DNA from: Pilasporangium apinafurcum | Taxonomy: Eukaryota > Oomycota > Peronosporomycetes > Pythiales > Pythiaceae | Assembly: GCA_001600495.1 (NCBI GenBank) | Contig: BCKE01000046.1 | Location: 62,001-126,000, forward strand | Reading direction: 5' to 3' | Length of the DNA stretch: 64,000 nt | In this document: piece by piece, positions 9,524 through 21,633 of the stretch | Layout: each line of letters starts with the position of its first letter | How positions within the stretch are numbered: position 1 is the first letter of the stretch | Translations under genes and position numbers: made by a program | Notes under the pieces: generated by a model | Told to the model about the DNA's origin: nothing | The model's input: only the letters and a program-made list of their open reading frames with translations | The model's database searches: none

Positions 9524-10809
9524 TTAGTCTCGAAGGAAAGTTGGCTCTTCATCTGTAGAGGCAGTTTTGCCCAGAACTTGCCAGTTATCCACATACTCGT
9601 CATAGTCAAGCCCCGATGCCCACTGGAACATGGCCTCGGCCTCTTCTTCCCACTGCTCCTCATCATCGAAGTCTACATCGAAGAGCAACCTCTCTGCTTC
9701 CTCCTGGCTTTTGTCAGTATCTTCACTTGACGAACCCGCAGTTTCCTTCAGTAAGCCCTGTGTATATAACTTTTGCATCCAGAGCCGCTTTTTCAGTTTT
9801 CGCTGCTTTTCACGGTCCTGCTTTCGCACCGCATGCGAGTAATGGAATGCTCGTAATGTTTTCTTGGAGGTAGCCTGGCAGATCGGGTCGCTTGTAGCGT
9901 CGGCGATGACCTTGGCCGTCACAGGTCGCCAGCCATTGTTCTCCATGCGCTTGTACCAGTTGTGCGTATCATATTCAGCCTGTTTGGTGCGGTAGTACGA
10001 GTTCCCCACACGGATGAAAAGCGTTTGAGCTTTGCTGTTCTTGCCATTACGCGTGTGGACTTTGCCTGGGGCAGTCTGCCGCTGGATCGTGTAGTCCTTG
10101 GGGCTGAAGGCGTTGAGATCGCAGATCGCCCGGCGTGTGAAGATTTTGTAGTAGATTGTGGGTGGGAATGACATGCCACCCAGCCGGAAACGCACATGCG
10201 CGCCCATGGCTGCGTCCAGCAGCGACGCTTCACCTGGATTGATGGCGCGGAGCATCAATGCTGGATCACCTGTGTTCTCAAACGTAATGAGATCGCGATA
10301 ATAGCGGTAGATGCGCCGGTTTGTGTAGCTGCGCCACGCCATCTGTAGACACAGAGCCGCACGAACACGTAGCGGTACAACGCGAGCTTTTTTGTGATAA
10401 TGATTCTGCTGGGCAGAACGCATGCGCCACGCATATTGGATCTGCAGGGCAGCGATGTGATAGACAGCGAATCGCTCGAGCATGAACCGCCACCGTTGCT
10501 GCTCTTTCTTGTACCAGGCTTGGAGGTACGTGGCTGTGAAGTGGCGGAAACCTGCGTCGTCATCGAAGCTGCCGCCACCAGAGGTGATGAAGCGTTGCAT
10601 GGGTGATATGATTCGGTGTGACTTAGGTTTGTTCAAGGCTTGCAGGAATAGTAATGAATTATTTTGAAGACGATCACGACAGAGCATACCGCGAATTCGT
10701 TTCTACACACACAACCGTGATGTTTGTAGTCAGGAATTGATCAATGACAACCAGTTTCTGATAGCGAACTAACCTGAATGAGAACGGCTGAAAGATGCTG
10801 CGCCGCCAT
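9524..10809 (-). CDS. MFI: MFI (C11orf65-like) IQ-motif protein
   Basis: Two exons on the minus strand: 10809-10774 and 10702-9524, with a 71-nt GT-AG intron in phase 0; 404 residues. The short first exon (MAAQHLSAVLIQ) joins KRIRGMLCRDR to give a textbook IQ calmodulin-binding motif split exactly by the intron. Two more IQ-like segments follow (LQIQYAWRMRSA, LCLQMAWRSYTN). The core matches animal C11orf65/MFI closely: INPGEASLLDAA, HVRFRLGG, FPPTIYYKIFTRR, then NNGWRP, and an acidic tail ending with LDYDEYVDNW. In mammals this protein is reported as a mitochondrial fission regulator; the role here is inferred only by homology. Confidence 0.88.
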
Positions 10810-11383
10810 GGGGTATATCCACGGCTTTTGAATGATTTCCTGGGAAAAATTGAACTGCTTGAGACGCAGATTTGATAGACAATACAGAAAATGGAGAGTT
10901 GTTGAAGGCTTACGCGTTTCTCAGCTCGGGACTTGCGCATAAAAAACGATTCCCATGGTTGGGCATATTGTATGCGCTTGGTACGTTTGGTCTTTGGTTC
11001 ATATCTTGCTCGAAACTTACTGCATTACTCGATGAAGTGAATAAAACCATCGCATGCGGTGAACAGTCCAATTACTGCCTAACCACGGTCTTCGTACCTT
11101 TGATATCTGCCACGCCGAAAGCCCATCTCTTGAAGCTTGTGAGTGCGCTCCATTCTGCAAGACTTGATTCCTTAACAATTGACACTCGCTTGTTCCGCGC
11201 GTGCTTCGATGGTTCTACTGCTCCAATATGATGTTCATACTCCCGTTCGCATCAACAGCACACCGAGGCTATAAAAAGATTTCAACACAAGCTAGAAAAA
11301 CATCACAACAAATTGAGACTTGACCGACAAGATTGATACACCAAGAAATAAATACATTATACACACTCCTAAGTTCATACAGT
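10810..11383. other. Divergent promoter region with one doubtful small frame
   Basis: 574 bp between the divergent MFI and TPR genes. A 119-codon plus-strand frame (10872-11231) has one hydrophobic segment (LGILYALGTFGLWFI) but no family resemblance; I do not call it a gene. Confidence 0.4.
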
Positions 11384-12355
11384 ATGGACAATGAACGCCA
11401 CTCGATTGTGGCGCTTGCGGCGGCGTTAGCTATGATTCAAGATGAGCTCCAGCGCTCGCAAGAGCATCCATTGCGGTTTGCTCATCTATGTGAAGCTCTG
11501 GACAGCACTGAGCGTCTGCTTTTCAATCACAAAGACCGGTTCGGTACTGGTAGCGTCAATTTCCAACTGGGCTGCGAAGAATTTATTCTCCTGAGCAACA
11601 CCATCGCGATGCGAGCGCTTCAGCAACAGACCATTTCTCCTCCGAATGTTAAGAAGATCTACGATTTGCTCACCTCAGCTGAAGAGCACACAAGACGAGC
11701 AGGGTACCTCCATAGCATCCCAGCAGCTCAGCACGTGACAAGACGACTAGAATTCCGACTCATCTGCCTTAACAATCTTGCGTGCTACTACAAACATATT
11801 GACAAGCCATTCGCCGCCATTGGCTTCTTGGAAAAGGTGCTCGCAATTCAGCTCAAGCAGGGTGCCATCAACAAGACAAGAAGTTCAAAATCTGACCATA
11901 GCCACGCGATGGCACTCGCACACATCAACCTCTGCGTTGTGCTGTCGCAATTGCAGCGACATCCAGCGGCCGTCGAGCACGCAAAAGCAGCCATCGCCCA
12001 GCTGATAACACCTACAGATGAAGAAGCTTTCAGCAACTCCAGGAACGCTCAGCTACTGTTGGTCTCATATTATAACTTGGGCGTAGAGCTGGAGTATCTG
12101 CACGACACTGACGCGATGGTTGCGGCATATAAAACTGCACTTAGACTTGCCAACGAGCATGCGATGACTCCAGAAAACAACGAACTTGTTCAAACTATCC
12201 ACCGCATTCTCCAAGAGCACGAGGATGCTCGAATGAGTAATAGAATAAGCAAATGGCGGCAGTCATCACCCACATCAAGGCGATCAAATGGCTTCCAAGA
12301 TCAGCGGCGTCCACTTTCACCGCATTCATTACGTCAACCCACTCTATTGTCATGA
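11384..12355 (+). CDS. Tetratricopeptide-repeat-like helical protein
   Basis: 323 residues from the ATG at 11384 (MDNERHSIVAL); an in-frame ATG at 11333 would add 17 unlikely residues. The body consists of paired helices with TPR spacing: LICLNNLACYYKHIDKPFAA followed by IGFLEKVLAIQ, then ALAHINLCVVLSQLQRHPAA followed by VEHAKAAIAQL, then LLVSYYNLGVELEYLHD with AYKTALRLANEH. The last 45 residues are basic and Ser/Pro-rich. TPR proteins act as scaffolds; similar short TPR proteins occur in ciliary and chaperone complexes, but no partner can be named. Single exon. Confidence 0.7.
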   Translation: MDNERHSIVALAAALAMIQDELQRSQEHPLRFAHLCEALDSTERLLFNHKDRFGTGSVNFQLGCEEFILLSNTIAMRALQQQTISPPNVKKIYDLLTSAEEHTRRAGYLHSIPAAQHVTRRLEFRLICLNNLACYYKHIDKPFAAIGFLEKVLAIQLKQGAINKTRSSKSDHSHAMALAHINLCVVLSQLQRHPAAVEHAKAAIAQLITPTDEEAFSNSRNAQLLLVSYYNLGVELEYLHDTDAMVAAYKTALRLANEHAMTPENNELVQTIHRILQEHEDARMSNRISKWRQSSPTSRRSNGFQDQRRPLSPHSLRQPTLLS

Positions 12356-12485
12356 TGCTGTCTGATTACACTAATCGGACAAATATAGTCACCCTATCCA
12401 CTAAATATATCGATGTCAATTAGACACTTCGTTGATCAAGTCTGCAACAACTGAAAATTTTTATCATCATCAGCGTTGAATTATC

Positions 12486-14384
12486 ATGGATGTCGTGGCC
12501 GCGACCTTTGTAGCGGAGCAGATCCGAATCGCCATCCACAATCAACTGAAGAAGCATGTGCATGACACAGAACTCCCGTTTCTTACCAATTCAGAGACGA
12601 CGCTGCAAAGAATATGCTGGACTGAAGCGGAGGAGTTCGTCCGTGCAGTTCTTGAAAAAGCGAAACCATGCAAACGTCCACGCGAGAATGCCGACAGACA
12701 AAGAACTTTTGCCCAAGAAAAGTGTAGGACTACAGCGGAGGAGTTCGTGAATGCAATGCTTCTAAAGATAAAGTCGCTCAGATGTACAGACGCGAGAAAC
12801 GATAGACTGGAAAAGTCAGTTCAAAGCCTCGAACTGCACGATTGCGAAGTGCTTGTCTCTCGGTTCGCCACTGAATGCATCGCCGCTGTTCTAGACAACA
12901 TGACTCAGCATGTTAGTCATGACAGCGCAACACCAATTGCACCAAAGGCAGAGCCACAACAATGCTTTGACCCAGTGAAGTCAATGGACAATCAGAGTAT
13001 GGACGGGATGGATGACACAGTGAGAATGGAAGTGCGAAGTCGAGTGGCGCGGACGGTCTATTACGATTCTATTTTACCTGTCGCGAACAAGCATGTCTAT
13101 TTGTCATTATTTCCATCCAGAGTAGCTATGCACGAGCACAAAGATGCCGCGGTCACAGTAGGAAACGATACTGAGAACGGCCATGGAGCCATTACTTCAG
13201 ATCAAAGCAATGAGCAACCATCATGTATGGTCCTTATCCCAGACAAATTAAACAATGATCTTCAGCATGAAGGGAATAACGAAATGGCTAGTAGCACTGG
13301 AGTGGGGGATTTTCTTGATCAAAACGACTTCAAACTGGTGCCAAGCAATGACAATGAAGCGCCTCATGAGACATCACATCCCACAAACGCAGTGAACAAT
13401 GACGTTACTTCGTTCTCATGCAAGCACGCAGCCCGTGAGTTTGTCAATATATTAGTCCTCCAGGCAATCCAGAGAATCAAATCAGCGCTAGTGCCGCCAC
13501 TTCAACCGGATCCTGTAGTCATTTCTCTCTCAGTATCACCATCAACAGACCCACATCTCGAACCCAAGAAAACTCCAAGGTGAGATACACGTTCCTTAGA
13601 AACTCGCTTCGTATTTACTTGAGACTTACTCTTCTTTTGCACACTCAGACGAAAGAGTCCGAATCTACACAAACGCACTTTGGTGCACAAGAAGCATACC
13701 ACCGAAGAAACAATAAATGTTCCTTTGGAACTCGAACGAAGTTTACCTCCTGTACAGCCACCAACACCAGTAACTCCAGTCGAATTCGTAGATTCCACTG
13801 TCATCCCCATGCTGGCGATTCCGAAATCACCTCAAGAACCGCTTCCTATGCCAATCGCACCATCAAAAAGAAAACAACAACCGACCAAAAGTAAACACAC
13901 CACACGACTAGATCAAATAAATCCGCCGCAACTTCAATGCAAAGTAGAACACATCACTCCAACCAAATCAACAGTCTCAGCGTCAGATGCTGACGCGGTG
14001 GAGTGCAATCGAGCACCAATATCGTCTGCGCGTACAGCGATTGAGATCTACCAACGACCACAGGTATTAGTCCAAGCTGAAACCCACGGTAACCGCACTA
14101 AACAACCTCCATCACACGCCAAGACGAGTCCAACGCGGCTGTTTCCATTAGCAAAGCCACCACCATCTCCAATCATGCCAGCTATAGCATCACCATTGAA
14201 GAAACCAACGAGTACAGCGCAGATCAGTCCAATCAAACAGAAGACCAGCGGTATTAAACCACTGGGCAAGACATTATCTTCATCCACTAAGATGCGGTCA
14301 GGCTACTGTCAGCTCTGTGTCTTCGAAGGTCGTTCCTGTAAGATCAACGACTGTCTCAAACACCAACTACTTGCAGGCAAATAA
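12486..14384 (+). CDS. Unknown protein with repeated EFV-type helices and a C-terminal Cys/His segment
   Basis: Two exons, 12486-13579 and 13649-14384, joined across a 69-nt intron (donor GTGAGA, acceptor CACTCAG, phase 2); 609 residues. Taken alone, the first exon would stop three codons past the donor, and the second has no ATG, so splicing is strongly supported. At least four and perhaps five similar amphipathic helices recur: residues 3-22, 45-60 (TEAEEFVRAVLEKAK), 82-97 (TTAEEFVNAMLLKIKS), 120-138 and 314-335 (HAAREFVN...). The second exon is Pro/Ser/Lys-rich and probably disordered. The extreme C-terminus, YCQLCVFEGRSCKINDC, has four Cys and one nearby His, possibly binding a metal. I do not recognise the family. 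Confidence 0.75.
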
Positions 14385-14496
14385 AAGACACAAAAACTTT
14401 CGTGTAGCTAAACTAATAGTGGAGGAAGAGGTTCATTAGATAGAGCCATGCAAACGTAACATCAACCACGTCACTAAGAAAAGAAAGAAAATAACC

Positions 14497-17400
14497 TTAT
14501 TCCAGTTCGAAGAGACCATCGAACTCGAGCTCGCGGATTCGTGCGAGATTTGCTTCCAACACGTCCTTGTCTTTGTGTGTAAGCATGATACTACCAGGTG
14601 TTGTGTACATGTCGATGGTTTGTCGAATCATGTCTCCAGGATTCACAAAGATCTCCTTCTTGAGGAACGATGGAAACTTCTCAATCTCAGCCAGTCCAGG
14701 CGCACTCTTGAGCACGCCATTCTTATACGAGACCAACATAGCTTCACAGCCGTATTGCAACAACTTTGTCGGTCGCTCCGGCAGTTTATCGAAGGCTTCA
14801 GGATTTAGCAAACTGTCGATCGCTGCGTCCACTTGGTTGTACCCGACGCAGCGGTTGGCGATAGGGACCCAAGCACCTTCACCACCGTGGCAGCGAGCAC
14901 CGACCTCAATCAGCACGGGAGATCCACGGCAAAACTTTACCTCACCATGCGCTGGGCCGTTACGAATGCCCAATGCATCTAGTACCTTAAACTGATACTC
15001 AATCAGTTCATCCACAATACCTTCTGCAGGCACCATTGACAGCCCAAAGTAAACAAATGCGGCGTTGTTCACCCGCCGTTTGTCATATTTCCAGATGCCA
15101 ATGACCTTGTGCTTGCCGTTACGACTGGCAGTGTCAACGACGTATTCATCACCTTCAAGGTACTCCTGGAGTAACACAGCATTATTTTCAATCCCCAAAC
15201 CATTAATCTTGCCCAGGATGCTGTCAAATGTCTTCTTAGCTTCTTCCAAAGAGAAGCACAAAATCACATCTTCCGTGCCAGCACTCTCCAGTGGTTTCAG
15301 TACGACCTCAAATGGATCCGGCTTCAACTCATTCAGAATGAAATCTTCTGCTTCGGCCCAGTTTGATGCCTTCACTTGTTTCACAGCGCGAACGCCAGCG
15401 CTTCGTAGTGTCTCTCCCATCAAGTGCTTGTTGCGACGGGCACTTGAATGCTGCATTAGATTGCCTTCTAGTCCCAACGCATCGATCAACATATCAGCGA
15501 GCTTCACACCCAATTCAGCACCGGGAAACACCGCGCAGATCGAACTTTCCTTCGTACGCGGTCCAGAGCGATTCTGCTGCTCCGTAATGGCCTTGGCTGC
15601 CTTTTTGATGGCCGCGACGGTCTTGTCCAGCTTTCCATCATAGGCGATCGTAGCTGCAAATGTGAGCGTGAGTCCTTCCGGAATCAAACTCGCGATGAAT
15701 TCAATGTTTTCCAGCTTGTCGCTGTATACGCAAATGCACTCATAGCCACGTTCTATGAGAGAATGTGCGACCACGGCACCCGTTGAGAATGGATCCACCA
15801 CGACAGCCACCTTCTTCCCCTCTGGAACAGGTGCACCGGGAGCTTTCTCCTTGAGCTTGTACAGCCCATTGTGTTCTAGTTCCCGAATGCGTTCGTAGTC
15901 CTTCTTCAATTGGTCTGGATCATCGTGCACCATCAACACACTACCAGGCGTACTAAACATATCGATTGTCACGAGTAATTCGTCATCCTTGTGTACGTGA
16001 AAGCTGCTGGAGATGAACGACGGCATGGTTTCAATCTCTTTTAGTCCCGGATAGCTATCCAACACACCATACTCGTAGGATACAAGCATTGCCTCGCACC
16101 CATACGCTTTCAGTTCCGTTGGCTAAACAATTTAAACAGATATACACAACATGAATGAGTCATTATGTCCACTTCGTACACAATCAACTTGACAAACGAA
16201 ACATAACACCACTTACTCGCTCTGGAAGTGCATTAAACGCATCTTCATCAAAATACGCGTCCAATGTGCACTCGACTTGATTGTAGCCAATGCAGCGGTT
16301 TACGATCGGTAAGTATGTACCTTCGCCACCGTGGCAACGCGCACCAATCTCCACCAAACACGGCTCACCGCGCACGAATTTCACTTCGGCATGGCCTGGA
16401 CCATGCACAATCTCCAGTGCATCAAGCACTTTCAACACGTACTGCACAATCGAAGTGAGAACATCCCCCGCAGCGGCACGCAACAGTACACCATAATACA
16501 CGAACGGCGCACCGTTGACCACGCGCTTGTCGTACTCCCACACAGCGACGACCTTGTGGACACCATTGCGACTAACTGTATCCACGACATACTCGGTGCC
16601 TTCAAGATACTCTTGCACAAGCGTGGCGGTATTCTCCAACCCCAAGCTATTAATCTTGCCCTGAATGTTGCCGAATGCGCGTTTGACTTCCTCCAGGGAC
16701 TTGCAGAGCGTGACATCGTCACTTCCAGCGCTCTCCACAGGCTTAACAATCACTTGAAATGGCTGAGGCTTCAGCTCATTCTCGATAAAGTCGACGATCT
16801 GCGACCATTTCGTGGCTGAGCACTGCTTGACAGCACGCAACCCAGCGCGCCGGATCTTCTCGCCCATGAGATATTTGTTTCTACGCGCTTCGGAGCCTGA
16901 CGTGCCGTTAGTAGTCAGCTCCAGATGCTCCGAGAGTTTGTCCGCAAGCATGACGCCTGTCTCGGCCCCAGCGACCACACCGATTATCCGCACACCAGAC
17001 ACAGCTTGCAGTGCGGCCACAGTGGCCTGGAACGCACGGTCTGCGCGTTCGTGGCTGCCATCGTGGAAGATCGTAGCCGCGTACTGCGCCGTAAGCTCCT
17101 TCGGGATGTGCTTGATAAGATCCTGCATCACATGCAGCGTATCCGAGTACACACAGATGCATTCATATCCACGCGCCAATACTTTCTGTGACATAGTCAT
17201 GCCGGTTGAAAACGGGTCAACGACCACAATAGCTTCTTTCTCTCCCTCGGTTTCAGCGATGCGATACAAGTTGCGGCTTGCTTCGCTCTCGGATCGTTGC
17301 TCGCGGGCGTTAAAGTATCGACGGTACATCACGTCCGAGATCGTCAGTAGTCCTTTCCGCGTCCGCAACCGCGGATCGAACGTGGCCGCACGTTGAAGTG

Positions 17401-17626
17401 GACGGAATCCGGACATCGGATGCGTGCTAGCGATCGTGATGCGATTCGCGTCGTTGGCACGCAGGTGTACACGTTCATCAAATGTCACTGCGCGTTGGTC
17501 CGACGATAACACGCGGAACTCATGTTGTCGGACTTCTTCTTCGTGATAGCGCTCTTCCTGGGACGGTGGCAGTGAACGCTCAGCCTCTACGTGTGTAGTG
17601 GTTTCTTTTGTGGCCGTGTTACCCAT
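14497..17626 (-). CDS. Double ATP-grasp ligase-like protein
   Basis: Minus strand, exons 17626-16217 and 16122-14497, 94-nt phase-0 intron; 1,011 residues. Two homologous modules lie in one chain. Each has a pre-ATP-grasp segment (VVVDPFSTG, RGYECICVYS), an RRNK[YH]LMGE element, the ATP-grasp core ([VL]KP[LV]ESAG, LVQEYLEG[TD]EYVVDT), the metal/ATP segment AEVKF or GEVKF followed by [LV]IE[VI]GARCHGGEG, and a C-terminal lobe (YGCEAMLVSY, TPGS). The intron falls between the first ATP-grasp core and its C-terminal lobe. Relatives in bacteria are ATP-dependent carboxylate-amine ligases that make dipeptides or amino-acid conjugates; the substrate is unknown. The N-terminus MGNTAT fits an N-myristoylation site. 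Both modules keep their core residues. Confidence 0.85.
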
Positions 17627-18157
17627 GGTGACTTTGCGGTTTCCGAAGACGAAATATTTTCAAGTGGTCTAGTAGGGTTGGATCTACTCGAATATGGGTG
17701 CACGTGGTGGAATCCGAGTTCGATGGTTAATGAGAAAAGAAGGGAAGTAGGTGGAGGGAAGCGTGGGAATCTTCTCCAGAGTTGCCAAGTGAGTGGATGG
17801 CGGCTGCTGCTTTTCTTCCTTGACTGTCTCTGCGTTATGCGACGTTTCTATGACTGACTGTGGACCCGATTCGTGAGCTTCAACATGCGCCTCCTAACCA
17901 TGGAAACATGGCCAACCAATACAGTAAATTGTTTAAAACATCAATTGTATAAAACAAAAAAGATCTTTAGTCCTTCTTTCTGGATCTCTAGACACAATTG
18001 GCCACGTTTATGGCCAATCACGTCAGTAGTTGACTCAGACAGAAATATTAAATTAAAGAATTTAGAAAACTCTGTCTCATTTTTTTTTTTTGATTTTTTT
18101 TCAAAATAAACTTAGAAGGCCAACAAGGTAATCTGGGTTTTTTGTTTAAGTGTAGCT
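17627..18157. other. Divergent spacer between ATP-grasp and COG7 genes
   Basis: About 530 bp, AT-rich toward COG7 with a T-run at 18081-18100; contains both promoters. No gene seen. Confidence 0.5.
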
Positions 18158-18172
18158 TCATTCACCTTAATT
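18158..18172 (+). promoter_or_regulatory. Candidate initiator upstream of COG7
   Basis: TCATTCACCTTAATT, 32 bases before the ATG, resembles the oomycete Inr (YCAYTYY) with a following pyrimidine/T-rich element. Confidence 0.4.
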
Positions 18173-18203
18173 AGTGTAGAACTGGATCGAGTTGAATAAC
18201 GCT

Positions 18204-21200
18204 ATGGAGCTGCTGGGGTTGGATGAGGAAGTATTCTGTGACGATGCCTTCGATTGCTACGCATGGGTGGAGGAAGCGCTGATCGAGAAGAAAGGCGAAG
18301 TAGTAGAGCTGGCACATTTAGTGCCCCAGCTAGCACTACTATCACAATCGTTGACGAAATCTATCCACACGACACTGCAGCAGCTGGCGGTCACGGGTCC
18401 GCAGATGCAGCACCAACTGGAATCGATGGAGCAGACGACGACCCCGTTGGTGCGTCAGTTGGACGAGATTGCAGCGTATGTCTCCTCCTCTACTACACTA
18501 CCTGAGGGAGAGTCGGGCCATCGGCGGAAGCGAGAGGAGGAGCGTGATCTGCAGCACTTGATGATACTGCACGATGCCAAACAGCGGTTGCAGGCGTGTT
18601 CACAGGCACTGGTGGAAGCCGCTAAATGGGGGAAGAATGTCCGCCTTTGCTTTGCTGCGATAGAAGAAGGGGAAGAATTAGGGGGAATTACCGTAGATGG
18701 GCTCAAGAGGAAGCCAAAGAGCGGAGAAACGCTGGCGGCGCGAATTCACGAGATGCGGCAAAGCGTCGAGGTATTGCACGAAATGCCAGGTGCTGATGAT
18801 CGAAAGCGAACATTGCAGAGGTACTCACACGCTCGCAAGCTTGTATACATGTGTATTATGATTGAGCTGGTTTGTTGCGTTTTTTTTTCTATAGTTTGTG
18901 CGCACAAGTGGAGTTGAAGATGAAACCCAAGCTTACAATGTGTCTGCATGAAGACCACCTCCCCGTGGCACAGATGCAGGCGTACCTGCAGCTTTTTGAA
19001 AGCATTAACCGTAAGCAGTTTGTTCAGGACGAGTACTGCAAGTGTCGGCCCGCACACGTCCATCGCCTGTGGTTTGCTTACAACGAAGATAATGAGGAAG
19101 ACAAGAGTGTTATCAGCGGCAGTTTCAGTCAGTGGATCGAGACGTTCTATGCCGCAGTATTTCGGATGCTGCAGCGAGAAAGTGCTAACGCTAGCGATAT
19201 CTTTGGTGCAAGTAAAGTTGAATCGGTATTGGTGGAATTGCTTCGGAGCACGTTAACACCACTGACCGACTCCTTTCGTGATCGATTGACTAAGGAGTTT
19301 TCGATGGCAGAGCTGCTGCGTGTGTTCCAGTCCTCCCGTTCATTCACGACTCAAGTCATTCAACTCTTTCGATCGTTGGAGAGCGGAGGGTTGTTGGACG
19401 ATGAGCAAGGCGATACCTCGTCCATTGCTCGGTCCACCACTCTAGATATTCCCAGAAACATTCTCTCGAGTATCTTTGAGCCACACCAACTGTTCTTCAC
19501 AAATTTTACCCAGTACGCAAGTGAAGCGCTGACTGACGAATTGTTGAAACTCGTTCCTCAATTCACAATAGCAGATGACTTGGAAGGGGAGGGCGAAGGA
19601 GAAGAAGCATCCGTGGAAGCATTTGCGCAGCGCTTAGAGGACGCATCGAAAACTGTGTGGAGTCACGTCGATGAAAGTCTTCAACAATGCTATACATTTA
19701 CCGGAGGCGCAGCTTTTCCAGAAGCGATGGAAGCGATCGCAGTCTCTGTTCAGCAATTTTCATTAGCGTTGGCCTCGGTGATCCCATCAATTCGCAAATC
19801 GTGCAACGTCTTGAAAGAAAACGCATCTACAAACAAGAGTGATCGCCTGCTATCTGGGCTTCATGGTGCATGTGCAGTCGACTGGAGCAAATTCCATGCT
19901 GCACTGGCGCTGCTGAAAGCCTGTGGAGCCTTCGAAAGCGATTTATCTGCGCTAGAAAACAAGGTGACAATACGAATGCGTGAGCAGATTCATCAGTTTT
20001 TGGGTGGCTCCGATCGCTCTGGTGGCTTGTTGCGGAGTAAAAAGGCGACCAATAGCGACCAGGACGCTACATCACTTACAGAACTACTTGATCCAGTAAA
20101 GCTGATTGCTGCGGTCGTGAACATTTGGCTGCACGACATTCCGACTCGACAGACACAGCTCCAACAATTTTCAGAAGATCTAATGGATTCCGCTACGACC
20201 AGACGACTGGTGAGTTGTCTGCTGATGGAGTTATAACATAATCTGGTCTAAATTGACATGCAATATAATACTAACTTCGCTGTGTATATGATATGAACCG
20301 TAGCTCTTTGCTGATGTGCGTCGTTCAGTGCGTGAAGGGACAAAAGAGGTGCAGCAGCTGACCTACGACACCGTCTTCCTCCATATTGCTCATGTCTTGG
20401 AGCGCTTGCCGACCAATGAGGTAAATGTCATGTGATCCAGTTCGTGTCAGTTTACTACAATTTGAGTGTCGTTAGTCTCACTTCCTCTTGTGTGAATGGA
20501 ATGCAGAGTTGGAATAAAATTCCAGACTCTGCGTTAGGTGATCTCCCAACATTTAGTACTTTGCCTCAAGAATACATAACCATGGTGGCAGACCTCTTAT
20601 TATCGCTGCTTCCTCAATTGGAACCTTTTGCTGAGAGCAGTAGCTTCCAGACGGCTTTCCTTGCCTCTCAAGGGCTTCAGAGCGTTTGTGTTGTCGAGGA
20701 ATGGACACGATTGGGGCACCTACTTCGACTCTCGCCGGCCGAAGTGGATGCCTGTCAAAGCATATTTGACTCAAGCGCGTCTGAAGAAGAAGAAGGAGAG
20801 GAAGTAAACCCGTCGATAGAGGGCAAGTCTGCTACAGAATTCGTCGACTTGTGGACAACAGCCGTTGCTAGTGGGACTTTGGCGGCGTTGTTAACTGCGA
20901 TCTGTTCCATTCCTGCGCTCTCGGATCTGGGAGCGAAGCAGTTGAGTGCAGATTTGGGTTACTTTTACAATGTGCTCAGTGCTGTGGGTGCGGAGCGCAA
21001 TTTTATCGTTGACGATCTGCGTTTGTCACTGGAAATGACAGTCAGTGACCACGCTCATCACGTGGATGTGCTGTGCAGTGAGGCAGAGAGCGAAGCTGAT
21101 GTGGAGAAGCACGTATTGTACAAACTCAATGATTGTTTGCTAACAAAACGGCAGCGATCACATAAGACCACTTCTCTTACAGCTACTGGTGCCGCTACTT

Positions 21201-21223
21201 CTTCCAATCCGCAGTTCTTTTAG
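18204..21223 (+). CDS. COG7: Conserved oligomeric Golgi complex subunit 7
   Basis: Four exons: 18204-18820, 18895-20209, 20304-20420 and 20507-21223, all with GT-AG introns and matching phases; 921 residues from the ATG at 18204 (MELLGLDEEVF). The N-terminus has the COG7 pattern: a short acidic lead, then WVEEALIEKKGE and a long coiled coil with SLTKSIHTTLQQLAVTGPQM. The C-terminus carries the LP-FSTLPQEYITMVADLLLSLLPQLEPF segment typical of COG7. COG7 sits in lobe B of the COG tether, which captures recycling vesicles at the Golgi. It is somewhat longer than animal COG7 (about 770), with acidic linkers. The third exon (39 codons) is inferred from splice sites and phase only. Confidence 0.85.
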
Positions 21224-21633
21224 ACGCTAGGGTGATTTGGACCGAATAATGAGTTCTCAATAGAATATGAAAGTGTTTTCTTTCGAGACCAGACGTACCA
21301 TATCGAGAAGATGAGGTTGGAATGCTAATGCACTTAGTCACTTCGCAAATGATAATCGCACGAGAACACAACAGGTTTTGGACTATGATGATGAAACTTG
21401 GTGGATATTCAAGCGTATACGATACAGCACCAGCGATTGGCGCTGTATTATTTGAATCTGTTTGTCTAGCATGGTAAGCAGATTATGGAGTACGTCTACA
21501 TCGTTATTCGAATCCATCTAATCTTGAATCCTGTGCTGTTTGGTTTTCTGTTGTGTATATATTATAGATAGTATTTTGTTATTTTATGCTGCGACTTTGG
21601 CGGGATCTCACGAATTGCTTACATACTCATGTA
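21224..21633. other. Convergent 3' spacer
   Basis: 410 bp between the ends of COG7 and the kinase gene; no feature seen. Confidence 0.5.

Noticed and set aside
10872-11231. 119-codon plus-strand gene between MFI and the TPR gene
   Set aside because: No family resemblance, overlaps the divergent promoter, and composition resembles non-coding sequence.
14497-17626. Two separate ATP-grasp genes (530 and 480 residues)
   Set aside because: The upstream frame ends in unrelated residues right after a consensus donor, and the downstream frame begins mid-domain after a consensus acceptor; joining restores both domain continuity and phase.
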